Assembly: GCA_036526135.1 (NCBI GenBank)
Contig: DATCZA010000079.1
Span: 1-58,744 of the forward strand
Length of the DNA: 58,744 bases
Direction: 5' to 3'
DNA from: UBA2965 sp036526135
GTDB taxonomy: Bacteria > Pseudomonadota > Gammaproteobacteria > Pseudomonadales > Azotimanducaceae
Positions 35,588-44,477 of this stretch are shown piece by piece (positions within the stretch are counted from its first letter, which is position 1; the number at the start of each line of letters is the position of its first letter). The notes beneath the pieces were generated by a model, which was given only the letters and a program-made list of their open reading frames with translations, searched no databases and was not told where the DNA came from. A program made the position numbers and the translations under genes.

Positions 35588-35603
35588 CAGGCGGCAGGGC
35601 CTC

Positions 35604-36671
35604 ATGCTGGAATCGTTGCGGGATTTTCTCAGTCAGAACACCTGGGTCGTGGAGGTGTTCGCCATCGTTTTCGCCACCGCGCTGGTGCGCTACGCGGTGC
35701 GCCGGGCATTCGAGCGGCTCGCCGGGCGTCTTGAGCAGACCCACAATATCTACGACGACGCCCTGTTCGATGCCGCGCGGGGACCGGTTGGCGTCGGGAT
35801 CTGGGTGCTCGGTGTTTCCTGGGCCGCCGAGGTTGCCGGGGCGGTGGGCGGGGCCGAGATTTTCGACTACGTGGACGAGGTGCGCGAGGTCGCCATCATC
35901 TGGCTGCTCGTGTGGTTCGCCCTCCGGTTCATTCGATTCATGGAGGTGCATCTGGCCGACTCGTCTTATCGGGAGGAGCCGGTAGACGAAACGACCGCTG
36001 CCGCCGTGGGAAAGCTCCTGCGGGCCGCCGCCATCATCACGGGCGTTCTGATGGCCATGCAGGAGTTCGGGTTCAGCATTGCTGGCGTCCTCGCCTTTGG
36101 CGGTGTCGGCGGCATCGCGGTGGGTTTCGCCGCGCGGGACCTGCTGGCCAACTTTTTCGGCGCGCTCATGATTTTCCTGGACAGGCCGTTCTCCGTTGGT
36201 GACTGGGTACGTTCCCCTGACCGTGAGATCGAGGGCACGGTGGAGGACATAGGCTGGCGGCTGACCCGGATCCGGACATTCGATCAGCGGCCGCTCTACG
36301 TGCCGAACTCGATATTCACGAATCTGGCGGTGGAAAACCCGTCGCGGATGCGCAATCGGCGCATCTACGAAACCATCGGCGTGCGGTACGAGGACGTCGG
36401 CGTGCTGCGGCAGATCGTGGCCGACGTGGAATCCATGCTCCGAGAGCATCCGGACATCGACCACGGCAGAACGCTGATGGTCAACTTCGTCGAGTTCGGG
36501 CCTTCCTCCCTCGACTTCTTCGTCTACACGTTCACCAAGACCACGGTCTGGGCCGAGTTTCACGCCATCAAGCAGGACGTGCTCTTTCGCATCGCCGACA
36601 TCATCGAAGAGCACGGCGCGGAGATTGCCTTCCCCACCCAGACGCTGCACGTGGTGCAGCCCGAGTCGTGA
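35604..36671 (+). CDS. MscS family mechanosensitive ion channel
   Basis: A 355-residue inner-membrane channel. It has about four or five N-terminal hydrophobic segments, then the pore-lining TM3 rich in Gly/Ala (IAGVLAFGGVGGIAVGFAAR), the junction DLLANFFGALMIFLDRPFSVGDWV, and the cytoplasmic beta domain (GTVEDIGWRLTRIRTFDQ, LYVPNSIFTNLAVEN). It releases osmolytes on hypo-osmotic shock. Its C-terminal alpha/beta domain is complete. It follows the barrel gene by 16 bases and overlaps hpt by four (GTGA), so lies in the same transcript. Confidence 0.92.
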   Translation: MLESLRDFLSQNTWVVEVFAIVFATALVRYAVRRAFERLAGRLEQTHNIYDDALFDAARGPVGVGIWVLGVSWAAEVAGAVGGAEIFDYVDEVREVAIIWLLVWFALRFIRFMEVHLADSSYREEPVDETTAAAVGKLLRAAAIITGVLMAMQEFGFSIAGVLAFGGVGGIAVGFAARDLLANFFGALMIFLDRPFSVGDWVRSPDREIEGTVEDIGWRLTRIRTFDQRPLYVPNSIFTNLAVENPSRMRNRRIYETIGVRYEDVGVLRQIVADVESMLREHPDIDHGRTLMVNFVEFGPSSLDFFVYTFTKTTVWAEFHAIKQDVLFRIADIIEEHGAEIAFPTQTLHVVQPES

Positions 36672-37240
36672 CTGCTCGGGTCCCCACTGAGATTCTGACC
36701 GCGCGGGAGGCGGCCGAGCTCGTCGTCGGAGCGCAGGAGGTGCAGGCCGCGATTGATCGGACCGCCGTGCGCCTCGCCGTTGCTCTGGAGGCTGCCAACC
36801 CGCTGGTGCTCTGCCTGCTCAACGGCGGGCTCCCGTTCACCGCAGAGCTCATCAAGCGCTTCAGCTTTCCGCTGGAGCTCTCCTACCTGCACGCGACCCG
36901 CTACGGCCAGCGTACCAGCGGGTCCCAGCTGGAATGGCTAGCCCGCCCCCCAGTGAGCGTCGCCGGACGCCACGTGCTGCTGGTGGACGATATTTTCGAT
37001 GCGGGCGAGACCCTCATGCAGGTCGTGGAGTGGCTGCGCCGAGAAGGGGCCGTTGAGGTCACCACGGCCGTTCTAGTGGACAAGGCGGTCCCGCGCAGCG
37101 GAGCGGCCCGCGTCGATTACGCGGCGCTGTGCTGCCCGGACCGCTATCTCTTCGGTTGCGGCATGGATTTTCGCGGCTACTGGCGAAACCTACCGGCAAT
37201 TTACGCGTTGCCGAGATCCCTCGAGGATGAAGCGGTCTGA
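36668..37240 (+). CDS. hpt: Hypoxanthine-guanine phosphoribosyltransferase
   Basis: Converts hypoxanthine or guanine plus PRPP to IMP or GMP. The 190-residue protein has a clear PRPP-binding motif (HVLLVDDIFDAGETL), an N-terminal VLCLLNGGLPFTAELI loop, and a C-terminal FGCGMDFRGYWRNLPAIYAL that fits the purine-binding hood of the HGPRT group encoded beside MTI phosphorylase. Start is GTG in a four-base overlap with mscS. The stop shares one base with the next gene. Pairing with a hypoxanthine-releasing phosphorylase supports hypoxanthine as its substrate. Confidence 0.88.
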   Translation: MTARVPTEILTAREAAELVVGAQEVQAAIDRTAVRLAVALEAANPLVLCLLNGGLPFTAELIKRFSFPLELSYLHATRYGQRTSGSQLEWLARPPVSVAGRHVLLVDDIFDAGETLMQVVEWLRREGAVEVTTAVLVDKAVPRSGAARVDYAALCCPDRYLFGCGMDFRGYWRNLPAIYALPRSLEDEAV

Positions 37241-37980
37241 TGAGACGTCTGGCTGTACTCGTGGGCTCCGGTGCGCTGAAGCTTCCATTCGATGTGTTGG
37301 TCGAGGACTTCCGCGACACCCCCTACGGCGAGGCCTCCTCCAAGCCTTCGCGCGCTGCCGGTCGAAACTTCATCGTCCATGTGCTGGCGCGACACGGGGT
37401 TCCGCACGCGGTCGCCCCGCACCTGATCAATTATCGGGCCAATCTGCACCTGCTCTCCGAGCTGGGCGTCGAGGAGATCGTCGCGCTGAATACCGTCGGC
37501 GGGATCGCCAAGCACGCGCGCAACGGGCGCATCGTGCTGCCCGATCAGATCATCGACTACACGTGGGGCCGCGCCCACAGCTTCGCTGCAGAGGGCGACC
37601 TCAAGCACGTGGATTTCACGGAGCCATATGATGCTGCGCTGAGAGCCGAGCTGCTGGCTGCTGCCCGGGGGCAGGGGCTGGACGTGCACGATGGCGGCGT
37701 CTATGGGTGCACTCAGGGCCCGCGTTTCGAGTCGCCGGCTGAGATCGATCGGATGGACCGGGACGGTTGCACGGTGGTCGGCATGACGGGAATGCCCGAA
37801 GCCGGGCTCGCCCGGGAGCTGGGAATCCGTTACGCGAGCTTGTGCCTGGTGGTGAACCCGGCTGCCGGTCGGGGAGATGCCATCGACCTGGACCACATCG
37901 CGGTCATTGCGCGTGAGGGCATGGAGGACGTGGCGCGCCTACTCGGTGGGTTCTTCCAGGGCATCGAACGCGGCGACTAG
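37240..37980 (+). CDS. S-methyl-5'-thioinosine phosphorylase (MTAP family)
   Basis: A 246-residue member of the trimeric MTAP/PNP family: VGSGALKLPFD, VPHAVAPHLINYRANLHLL (phosphate and ribose site), ALNTVGGIAKH, GGVYGCTQGPRFESPAEI and GMTGMPEAGLAREL. In 5'-methylthioadenosine phosphorylases an Asp (in a D-x-D motif) binds the 6-amino base. Here the corresponding segment reads VVNPAAGRGD, with Asn, as in 6-oxopurine enzymes. This supports methylthioinosine (or inosine) rather than methylthioadenosine as substrate and fits the MTIP characterised in P. aeruginosa (PA3004). The product hypoxanthine would feed the coupled hpt. Its end overlaps the convergent csiV-like gene by 42 bases. Confidence 0.85.
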   Translation: MRRLAVLVGSGALKLPFDVLVEDFRDTPYGEASSKPSRAAGRNFIVHVLARHGVPHAVAPHLINYRANLHLLSELGVEEIVALNTVGGIAKHARNGRIVLPDQIIDYTWGRAHSFAAEGDLKHVDFTEPYDAALRAELLAAARGQGLDVHDGGVYGCTQGPRFESPAEIDRMDRDGCTVVGMTGMPEAGLARELGIRYASLCLVVNPAAGRGDAIDLDHIAVIAREGMEDVARLLGGFFQGIERGD

Positions 37981-38883
37981 TTCTTCCGGAACGGGCACCG
38001 GATCGATGCGCACGATGATGCCCAGCTTCGGATGATCCAGGTAATGAACCTCCTCGCTGCGCATGCGTCGACTCTGGTTCATGATCATCACCGGGCGAGT
38101 TTCAACGGGCCATCGCGCCGGCGTGCCCGAACCGTCCGGGTTGAGCACCAAAGTCATCGGCTCGAGCCCCATGCCGGGCTCGGTGTAAGAGAAGCTGGCC
38201 TGAAAGTGCAGGTACCGCCCGAGGGTGACGGCCACGACCCCTTCGAGCTGGTGGCGGTCGGCCACTCTGGCGCCGGTCTGCAGCAGCAGGTATTCGGGCG
38301 CATCGCGCGGCGGAACCGGTTGCAGCCAGGCGCCGTGATAGAGGACCTGGAAGCCGCTTCGCCGGGCGAGCCGGTCGGCGCTGGCGGACATGGTCAGCTC
38401 CTCGGCCGGGATGAGCTGAAAGCTGCGGGCCTCGAGTTGCTCCTCGAGCGCGGCGGCCATGGCCAGCACATCGAGGAGGGGGTCGGGTTCGAGCACCGGT
38501 TCGATGGCTGGAGCAACCATCGCCCCGGATCCCTCGTCGACGTCTGCTTGGTCCTGCGCAGGGGGTAGCAAAGCCAGGGTCGGATGCACGAGGCTCAGGC
38601 GGGTCGACAGATCCAGATCCAGGTCTTTTCCGAGCTGGGAGGGATCGGTGGCGAACGTGCGCATAGCCAGGGGCAACGCCGGCGGACGGTCCCGCAGGAG
38701 CCGTTCGGCGGAGTTGAAATCCATGACCGGGGGGCGCTGCACGACGATGATCTCCGTGACGTACCAGTCTTTGAGCAGAAGATCGACAGGTTCTTCGGCC
38801 TCCATGGCGTCGGATGCCTGCCCGAGGAGCGCGGCAGCAAGACCCGCCGTGGCGGCCGCTCTTCGGGGGCTCATGGCGCTCAT
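37939..38883 (-). CDS. CsiV-like periplasmic protein
   Basis: The 314-residue protein has a weak signal peptide (AAATAGLAAALLGQASDA). It then shows the conserved DWYVTEIIVVQRPPV, the block VLYHGAWLQPVP and the C-terminal RRMRSEEVHYLDHPKLGIIVRIDP. This is the CsiV family, named for a Vibrio cholerae periplasmic protein that binds peptidoglycan and activates LpoA/PBP1A. In gammaproteobacteria it is regularly the gene next to mfd, as here, where its ATG overlaps the mfd stop by four bases (ATGA). It is probably produced together with mfd. Confidence 0.82.
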   Translation of the reverse strand: MSAMSPRRAAATAGLAAALLGQASDAMEAEEPVDLLLKDWYVTEIIVVQRPPVMDFNSAERLLRDRPPALPLAMRTFATDPSQLGKDLDLDLSTRLSLVHPTLALLPPAQDQADVDEGSGAMVAPAIEPVLEPDPLLDVLAMAAALEEQLEARSFQLIPAEELTMSASADRLARRSGFQVLYHGAWLQPVPPRDAPEYLLLQTGARVADRHQLEGVVAVTLGRYLHFQASFSYTEPGMGLEPMTLVLNPDGSGTPARWPVETRPVMIMNQSRRMRSEEVHYLDHPKLGIIVRIDPVPVPEELVAAFDALEEPTE

Positions 38884-41800
38884 GCGTTGGCCACCAGCCG
38901 GTTCGGTGTGTGTGCCGCCAGGCGATCTAGAAGCTCGCCTGCGAACGTGATTCGCGCCTGAAAGTCCGGCATTGTCCGGTTGACCCTCAGCATCGTCGCG
39001 CCGTCCAGCCGGTACGTCCCGGGATGGCTCTGTACGAGGTTCACGATGGCCAGCGGATCGACCTCGGTGTCGGGGCTGAACTCGATCCGCCCGCCGCTTT
39101 CGCCGAGATCCACGCGAACGACGCCCAGCGGCTGGGTTTTCAGCTTCAAGGCCGTGACGGCAAACAGGGATTTCAGCGGCTCGGGCAGGAGCCCGAAGCG
39201 ATCGATCATCTCCGCCTGCAGATCGTCTAGCTCCGTCGGGTCGGCGGCGTTGGCGATGCGCTTGTAGAGAATCAGCCGGGCGTGCACGTCGGGCAGGTAA
39301 TGCTCCGGGATGAGCGTCGGCGTGTGCAGGTTGACCTCCTGAGCGATGGGTTCCAGCGGGGCATTGAGGTTCGGCGTCTTGCCATCCTGAATGGCTTTTA
39401 CGGCCCGGTCCAGAAGGTCCATGTAGAGGGAATATCCCACAGACTCGATCTGTCCCGACTGCTCCTCTCCAAGCAGTTCGCCTGCCCCTCGGATTTCCAT
39501 GTCGTGGGTGGCCAGAGTGAAACCGACGCCGAGCTCGCCGGCCGCCTCGATGGCTTCCAGGCGTTTGACGGCGTCCTTGGTGATCGCCTTGGGATGCGGC
39601 GTCAGCAGGTAGGCGTACGCCTGCCGATTCGATCGGCCGACCCGGCCGCGAAGCTGATGCATCTGCGCCAGACCCAGCTTGTCGGCACGCTCCATGATGA
39701 TGGTGTTGGCATTCGGGATGTCGATGCCCGTCTCGATGATGGTCGTGCAGACGAGCACGTTCAGCTGGCGATGGTAGAAGTCGTTCATGACGCGCTCGAG
39801 CTGGCGCTTGGGCATCTGGCCATGACCGACGCCAATTCTGGCCTCGGGGACCAGCTCCGCCAGCTCTGCGGCCGCCCTTTCGATGGTTCGCACTTCGTTG
39901 TGCACGTAGAAGACCTGGCCGCCGCGCATCAGCTCGCGCGTCACGGCTTCCTTGATGACGTGCTGGCGCTTTTCCTGCACGAACGTTTTGATTGAAAGCC
40001 GTTTGGCCGGCGGCGTGGCGATGATGGAGAGATCGCGCATGCCGCTCATGGCCATGTTCAGCGTGCGGGGAATGGGGGTGGCCGTCAGGGTCAATACGTC
40101 GACCTCTGCTCGCAAAGCCTTGAGCCGCTCCTTCTGACGGACGCCGAAGCGGTGCTCCTCGTCGATGATCACCAGACCCAGATCGTTGAAACTAAGCGCG
40201 GGATTGAGCAGCTTGTGGGTGCCGATGATCACGTCGATCCGGCCCGACGCCATTCGCTCGGCGATGGCTTCGACCTCGCTTTCCGAGCGAAGCCGTGACA
40301 GCGCTTCGATCTGCACAGGCCAGTCGGCGAAGCGGTCGCGGAAGGTCTCGAAATGCTGCTGGGCCAGAAGCGTCGTGGGCACTAGCACGGCCACCTGCTT
40401 GTTGCTCTGCACCGCCAGAAAGGCGGCGCGCATGGCCACCTCGGTCTTGCCGAAGCCGACGTCGCCGCAGATGAGGCGGTCGGTCGCCCGCTCGGAGCAT
40501 AGGTCGGCGATGACCTCGTCGATGGCGCGGCCCTGATCGGGCGTCAGCTCGAAGGGAAACTGTGCCGCGAAGCGGCGGTAATCGGCGCTCGGGTCGTTGA
40601 AGCGGTAGCTGGAGTGGCTGGCCCGGCGGGCGTAGATGTTCAGGAGCTCGGCGGCGACATCGTGGGCACGCTCTGCTGCCTTGCGCTTGGCCTTGTCCCA
40701 GGCATCCGATCCCAGGCGATGCAGCGGCGCGTGCTCTGCGCCAGCGTAGCGGCTGATCAGGTGCAGCGATGTGACCGGCACGTAAAGCTTCGCGTCTTCG
40801 GCGTAGGCCACGGCGAGAAACTCGCTCGGCGCGCCGTCGATCTCCAGGGTGGTCAGGCCGAGATAGCGACCGATGCCATGCTCGATGTGGACCACGGGGT
40901 CGCCAACGTGCAGCTCGGTTAGGTTCCTGATGATCTGTTCCGGGTCCAGCACGCGAGCGCTCCGGGCGCGTCTCTCCTCGAGCTGATGCCCGAAAACCTG
41001 GCTCTCGGTAACGATCACCAGCTCGTCGGTCCACAGACCCTGCTCCACGGGGGCGACGGCGATTGCGCAGTCGAGCCTCGAATCTCGGAACGCGGGCAGG
41101 TCGGCGGTCTCTCGCGGACGTATGCCGGCCGCGTTCAGGAATTCCAGGAACACCTCGCGGCGCCCGGCCGAGTCGGCCACGAAAAGCACCGGCTGGGTGA
41201 TGCCGTCGAGAAACTCGCACAGGCCGCGCGCGGGGTCCCGCAGCCGGGGATTGGCTTCCAGATCTCCGCAGGCCTGAGTTGCGAAGTCGACCGCGTGACG
41301 GGCGCTGGCGTCGTTGATGACGATCTGCGGCCAGGCCTTCAACGCGGCGTTGAGCTCCTCTCTGCGCAGGTAGACGTCGGACGGGGGAAGAATGGGTCGC
41401 TCCACGTCGTGACGCAGGCTCTCGTAGCGAACGCCCACGTCGTGAAGAAACCGCTCGGCGGCTTCCCGAACGCCGGCCTCCCGGATGACCACGGTGTTGG
41501 CTGGCAGGTAGTCGAAGAGCGTAGCCAACTCTTCGAAGAAGAAGGCCAGGTAGTACTCGATGCCGTTTGGGGAGATGCCCTCGCTGATGTCCTGGTAGAC
41601 GCTGCATCGCCGCACGTCGACGTTGAACGTGTTGTGCCAGTTGCTCCGGAATCGTGCGATGGCGTTGCCATCCAAGGGAAATTCCTTTGCGGGCAGCAGC
41701 CGAATCGCGTCTATCTTCTCGACGGTGCGCTGGGTGTCGGGGTCGAACGTCCGCAGGCTTTCCACCTCGTCGTCGAACAGGTCGATACGGATGGGCAGAT

Positions 41801-42353
41801 CCGCTCCCATGGGGTAGATGTCCATCAGCGAACCGCGCACGGCGTACTCCCCGTGAGCGCTTACCGTCTCTGCCGCGTTGTACCCCGCCGCGTTGAGCCG
41901 GCCGCGTTGCGCATCCAGGTCGAAGTGCTGGCCCGTGCGAAGTGAAAGGCTGTGGCCGTCGAGGTAGGTCCGCGGGGCTACCCGCTGGAGAAGGGTCTGG
42001 ACAGGCACGACGAGCAGGGTGGGTTCCCGTTCGGTGCGCTGGGACGGCAGGTCGCGCAGCGTGGACAGACGCTCGGAGATGATGTCCTGGTGCGGCGAGA
42101 AGGCATCGTAAGCCAGGGTCTCGCCGTCGGGAAAATGCAGCAGGTGGACGTCCGGGGCGAAGAATCGAAGCTCGTCCAGCCAGCGCTGGGCCTGCCGCGT
42201 GCTCTCGGCGACCATCAGCGTCAGCCCCTCGTGGGCGGCGGCAGCGCGGCCTACGGCAAGCCCCGCAGCACCGTCGTGAAGTTCGTTCCAGGCGATGCGG
42301 GAACCCACGGCTGGCGGCGTTGGCGGTTGGAATGGCGACAGCTCGTTGGCCAT
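38880..42353 (-). CDS. mfd: Transcription-repair coupling factor
   Basis: Removes RNA polymerase stalled at DNA damage and recruits UvrA. The 1157-residue protein has the N-terminal UvrB-homology region (LLHFPDGETLAYDAFSPHQD), the RNA-polymerase interaction domain (VGDPVVHIEHGIGRYLGL), RecG-like translocase motifs (ICGDVGFGKTEVAMRAAF, LVIIDEEHRFGV, LTATPIPRTLNMA, RGRVGRSNRQAYAYLL) and the C-terminal TRCF domain. Length is normal. The start at 42353 is followed 309 bases away by a divergent redox gene cluster. Confidence 0.97.
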   Translation of the reverse strand: MANELSPFQPPTPPAVGSRIAWNELHDGAAGLAVGRAAAAHEGLTLMVAESTRQAQRWLDELRFFAPDVHLLHFPDGETLAYDAFSPHQDIISERLSTLRDLPSQRTEREPTLLVVPVQTLLQRVAPRTYLDGHSLSLRTGQHFDLDAQRGRLNAAGYNAAETVSAHGEYAVRGSLMDIYPMGADLPIRIDLFDDEVESLRTFDPDTQRTVEKIDAIRLLPAKEFPLDGNAIARFRSNWHNTFNVDVRRCSVYQDISEGISPNGIEYYLAFFFEELATLFDYLPANTVVIREAGVREAAERFLHDVGVRYESLRHDVERPILPPSDVYLRREELNAALKAWPQIVINDASARHAVDFATQACGDLEANPRLRDPARGLCEFLDGITQPVLFVADSAGRREVFLEFLNAAGIRPRETADLPAFRDSRLDCAIAVAPVEQGLWTDELVIVTESQVFGHQLEERRARSARVLDPEQIIRNLTELHVGDPVVHIEHGIGRYLGLTTLEIDGAPSEFLAVAYAEDAKLYVPVTSLHLISRYAGAEHAPLHRLGSDAWDKAKRKAAERAHDVAAELLNIYARRASHSSYRFNDPSADYRRFAAQFPFELTPDQGRAIDEVIADLCSERATDRLICGDVGFGKTEVAMRAAFLAVQSNKQVAVLVPTTLLAQQHFETFRDRFADWPVQIEALSRLRSESEVEAIAERMASGRIDVIIGTHKLLNPALSFNDLGLVIIDEEHRFGVRQKERLKALRAEVDVLTLTATPIPRTLNMAMSGMRDLSIIATPPAKRLSIKTFVQEKRQHVIKEAVTRELMRGGQVFYVHNEVRTIERAAAELAELVPEARIGVGHGQMPKRQLERVMNDFYHRQLNVLVCTTIIETGIDIPNANTIIMERADKLGLAQMHQLRGRVGRSNRQAYAYLLTPHPKAITKDAVKRLEAIEAAGELGVGFTLATHDMEIRGAGELLGEEQSGQIESVGYSLYMDLLDRAVKAIQDGKTPNLNAPLEPIAQEVNLHTPTLIPEHYLPDVHARLILYKRIANAADPTELDDLQAEMIDRFGLLPEPLKSLFAVTALKLKTQPLGVVRVDLGESGGRIEFSPDTEVDPLAIVNLVQSHPGTYRLDGATMLRVNRTMPDFQARITFAGELLDRLAAHTPNRLVANA

Positions 42354-42662
42354 CAGAGTTCTGGGCGGTTGACCATAGCGGCGCGTATTCTACTCGGGAA
42401 TTGGCGGTTCCGGTTGGTTTCCCCCTTCCGACGCCTCGAGGTCGTCGCTGACGCCGGCGCTGGTCGCTACGCGGCCTCAGACGTGCTGGGCAACGTGTCA
42501 CACCAGGCGGCCAATTTGGTTGGCAAGCCACGAAAAATAAGGTTAGAGTTCGCGACTGTCCAGGCTCGGCCTGGCTATATGGATGGCCCAGCAGTCGGCC
42601 GGATGAACGGTTTGCCCTGTCGCCGCAAATTAGCGTAACCAAAGGAGCTGGGAGGCGTAGCC
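42354..42662. other. Divergent intergenic region between mfd and the 2-oxoacid oxidoreductase operon
   Basis: A 309-base gap that must hold the promoters of mfd and of the redox operon. Only weak hexamers are visible: TTGGCA at 42520-42525 has no good -10 at the right distance. Strong Shine-Dalgarno sequences (AGGAG at 42643-42647 and GGGAGG at 42650-42655) precede the downstream gene. No ORF or RNA gene is recognised. Confidence 0.5.
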
Positions 42663-44477
42663 GTGCATGCCTGCCGGCGAGTCGTCGTACGCATGAAACC
42701 TACAAACATCCTCGACCCCAACTATTTCCACAAGGTAGTTGACTGTCAGTGGGCTTGCCCGGCACACACGCCGGTGCCGGAGTACATCCGGCTGATCGCG
42801 CAGCAGCGATACACCGAAGCCTACATGCTCAACTGGGACTCCAACGTGTTCCCAGGAATTCTTGGCCGCACCTGCGACCGTCCCTGCGAACCGGCGTGCC
42901 GGCGGGTGCGCACCGAGGAAAAACCTGTCGCCATATGCCGCCTCAAGCGCGTCGCCGCGGACCACAAGGGCGACATCAGCGCCTATCTGCCGAAGGTCCC
43001 GGAGCGCAAAAACGGAAAGCGTATTGCCCTGCTCGGCGCGGGCCCTGCTTCCCTGGCGGTGGCCAGAGATCTGTTGCCTTTCGGCTACGAGGTGCATCTG
43101 TTCGAGAAAGAGCCCATGGGCGGGGGCATGATGCGCAGCCAGATACCCGCGTTTCGCCTCCCGGTGGGCGTGCTCGAAGAAGAGGTCGATGTGATTCTCG
43201 ACATGGGCGTCGAGTGCCACTTCGGTCACGAGGTCTCGAGCATGAAAGAGATGCTCGATGAGGATTTCGACGCCTACTTCATTGGTACCGGCGCGCCTCG
43301 GGGTCGAGATCTCGAGCTGCCGGGCAGAGCGGAAGTAGCCGAGCATATCTCCATCGGCATCGATTGGCTCTCCAGCGTCGCGTTCGGGCACACCCACTCG
43401 ATTTCCGGCAAGGTCATCGTCATGGGCGGCGGCAACACCGCCATGGATTGCTGCCGCACGGCCAAGCGCCTGGGGGCCGAGTCGGTCTCGGTAGTGGTGC
43501 GTTCCGCGTTCGAGGTGATGAAGGCCTCGGAGTGGGAAAAAGAAGACGCCATGAGCGAGGGCATACCGATCATCAACAATCGGCCGCCCAAGGAGTTCGT
43601 TCACGAAAACGGCAAGCTCAAGGGCGTGGTGTTCGAGTGCGTCAAGCCGGTTAAGGGTGACGACGGTCGCCTGCGCTACGAGCCCAGCGGGGAGCCCGAC
43701 GTCTTCATGGAGGCGGACCATATCCTCATGGCCATCGGCCAGGAGAACCACTGTCCCTGGATCGAGCGGGACATCGGTATCCAGTTCGACAAATGGGATT
43801 GCCCCATGCTGGACGAGGAAACGCTGCAGTCCACTCACCCCAAGGTCTTCTTTGGCGGCGACTCGGCGTTCGGGCCGGAGAACATCATCTGGGCCTCTGC
43901 CCATGCTCACAAGGCGGCGATCTCGATCCATCTCATGTGCCAGGGCAAGGATCTCAAGGCCGACCGTCCGCCGGAAGGCGTAAACCTCATCAGCCAGAAA
44001 ATGGGCGTTCACGAGTGGAGCTACGACAGCGAGCACGATCCGGCCCGGCGCTACCTGGTGCCCCATGCGGACAAGCGTCTGGCGCTGGCCGACATCAAGA
44101 TGGAGGTCGAGCTCGGGTTCGACGAGGAGCTCGGCGCAAAGGAAGCGCAACGCTGCCTCAACTGCGACGTCCAGACCGTGTTTGTCGACCAGCTGTGCAT
44201 CGAGTGCGACGCGTGCGTGGACATCTGCCCGATGGACTGCATCACCTTCACGGAAAACGCCGAGGAGCCCGATCTGCGCCGCCGGCTGACCGCGCCGGCC
44301 GGCAACGTCGAGCAGGACCTCTACGTATCTGATGAGCTCAACACCGGTCGTGTCATGGTGAAAGACGAGGACGTCTGCGTGCACTGCGGGCTCTGTGCAG
44401 AACGCTGCCCCACGAACGCCTGGGACATGCAGAAGTCCATCATCCACATTCCGCAGCTGGGCTCGTACGCAGAATGA
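42663..44477 (+). CDS. GltD-like FAD/NAD(P) and iron-sulfur oxidoreductase subunit
   Basis: A 604-residue flavoprotein. Residues 28-79 hold the N-terminal Cys motif of GltD/DPYD proteins (CQWAC, CDRPCEPAC). Two Rossmann folds follow: RIALLGAGPASLAVARDL near residue 120 for FAD and GKVIVMGGGNTAMDCCRTAK near residue 255 for NAD(P)H. The C-terminus adds two 4Fe-4S ferredoxin motifs (CIECDACVDICP near 512 and CVHCGLCAERCP near 572). It probably passes electrons between the 2-oxoacid oxidoreductase encoded next and NAD(P). Start is GTG at 42663, seven bases after GGGAGG; the in-frame ATG at 42693 lacks such a site. It overlaps the next gene by ATGA. Which pyridine nucleotide is used is unknown. 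Confidence 0.88.
   Translation: MHACRRVVVRMKPTNILDPNYFHKVVDCQWACPAHTPVPEYIRLIAQQRYTEAYMLNWDSNVFPGILGRTCDRPCEPACRRVRTEEKPVAICRLKRVAADHKGDISAYLPKVPERKNGKRIALLGAGPASLAVARDLLPFGYEVHLFEKEPMGGGMMRSQIPAFRLPVGVLEEEVDVILDMGVECHFGHEVSSMKEMLDEDFDAYFIGTGAPRGRDLELPGRAEVAEHISIGIDWLSSVAFGHTHSISGKVIVMGGGNTAMDCCRTAKRLGAESVSVVVRSAFEVMKASEWEKEDAMSEGIPIINNRPPKEFVHENGKLKGVVFECVKPVKGDDGRLRYEPSGEPDVFMEADHILMAIGQENHCPWIERDIGIQFDKWDCPMLDEETLQSTHPKVFFGGDSAFGPENIIWASAHAHKAAISIHLMCQGKDLKADRPPEGVNLISQKMGVHEWSYDSEHDPARRYLVPHADKRLALADIKMEVELGFDEELGAKEAQRCLNCDVQTVFVDQLCIECDACVDICPMDCITFTENAEEPDLRRRLTAPAGNVEQDLYVSDELNTGRVMVKDEDVCVHCGLCAERCPTNAWDMQKSIIHIPQLGSYAE

Noticed and set aside
40192..42642. An 816-codon frame on the same strand as mfd but in another frame
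   Set aside because: It is Arg/Pro/Gly-rich with no domain and is entirely explained by mfd codon bias; mfd has intact motifs over the same bases.
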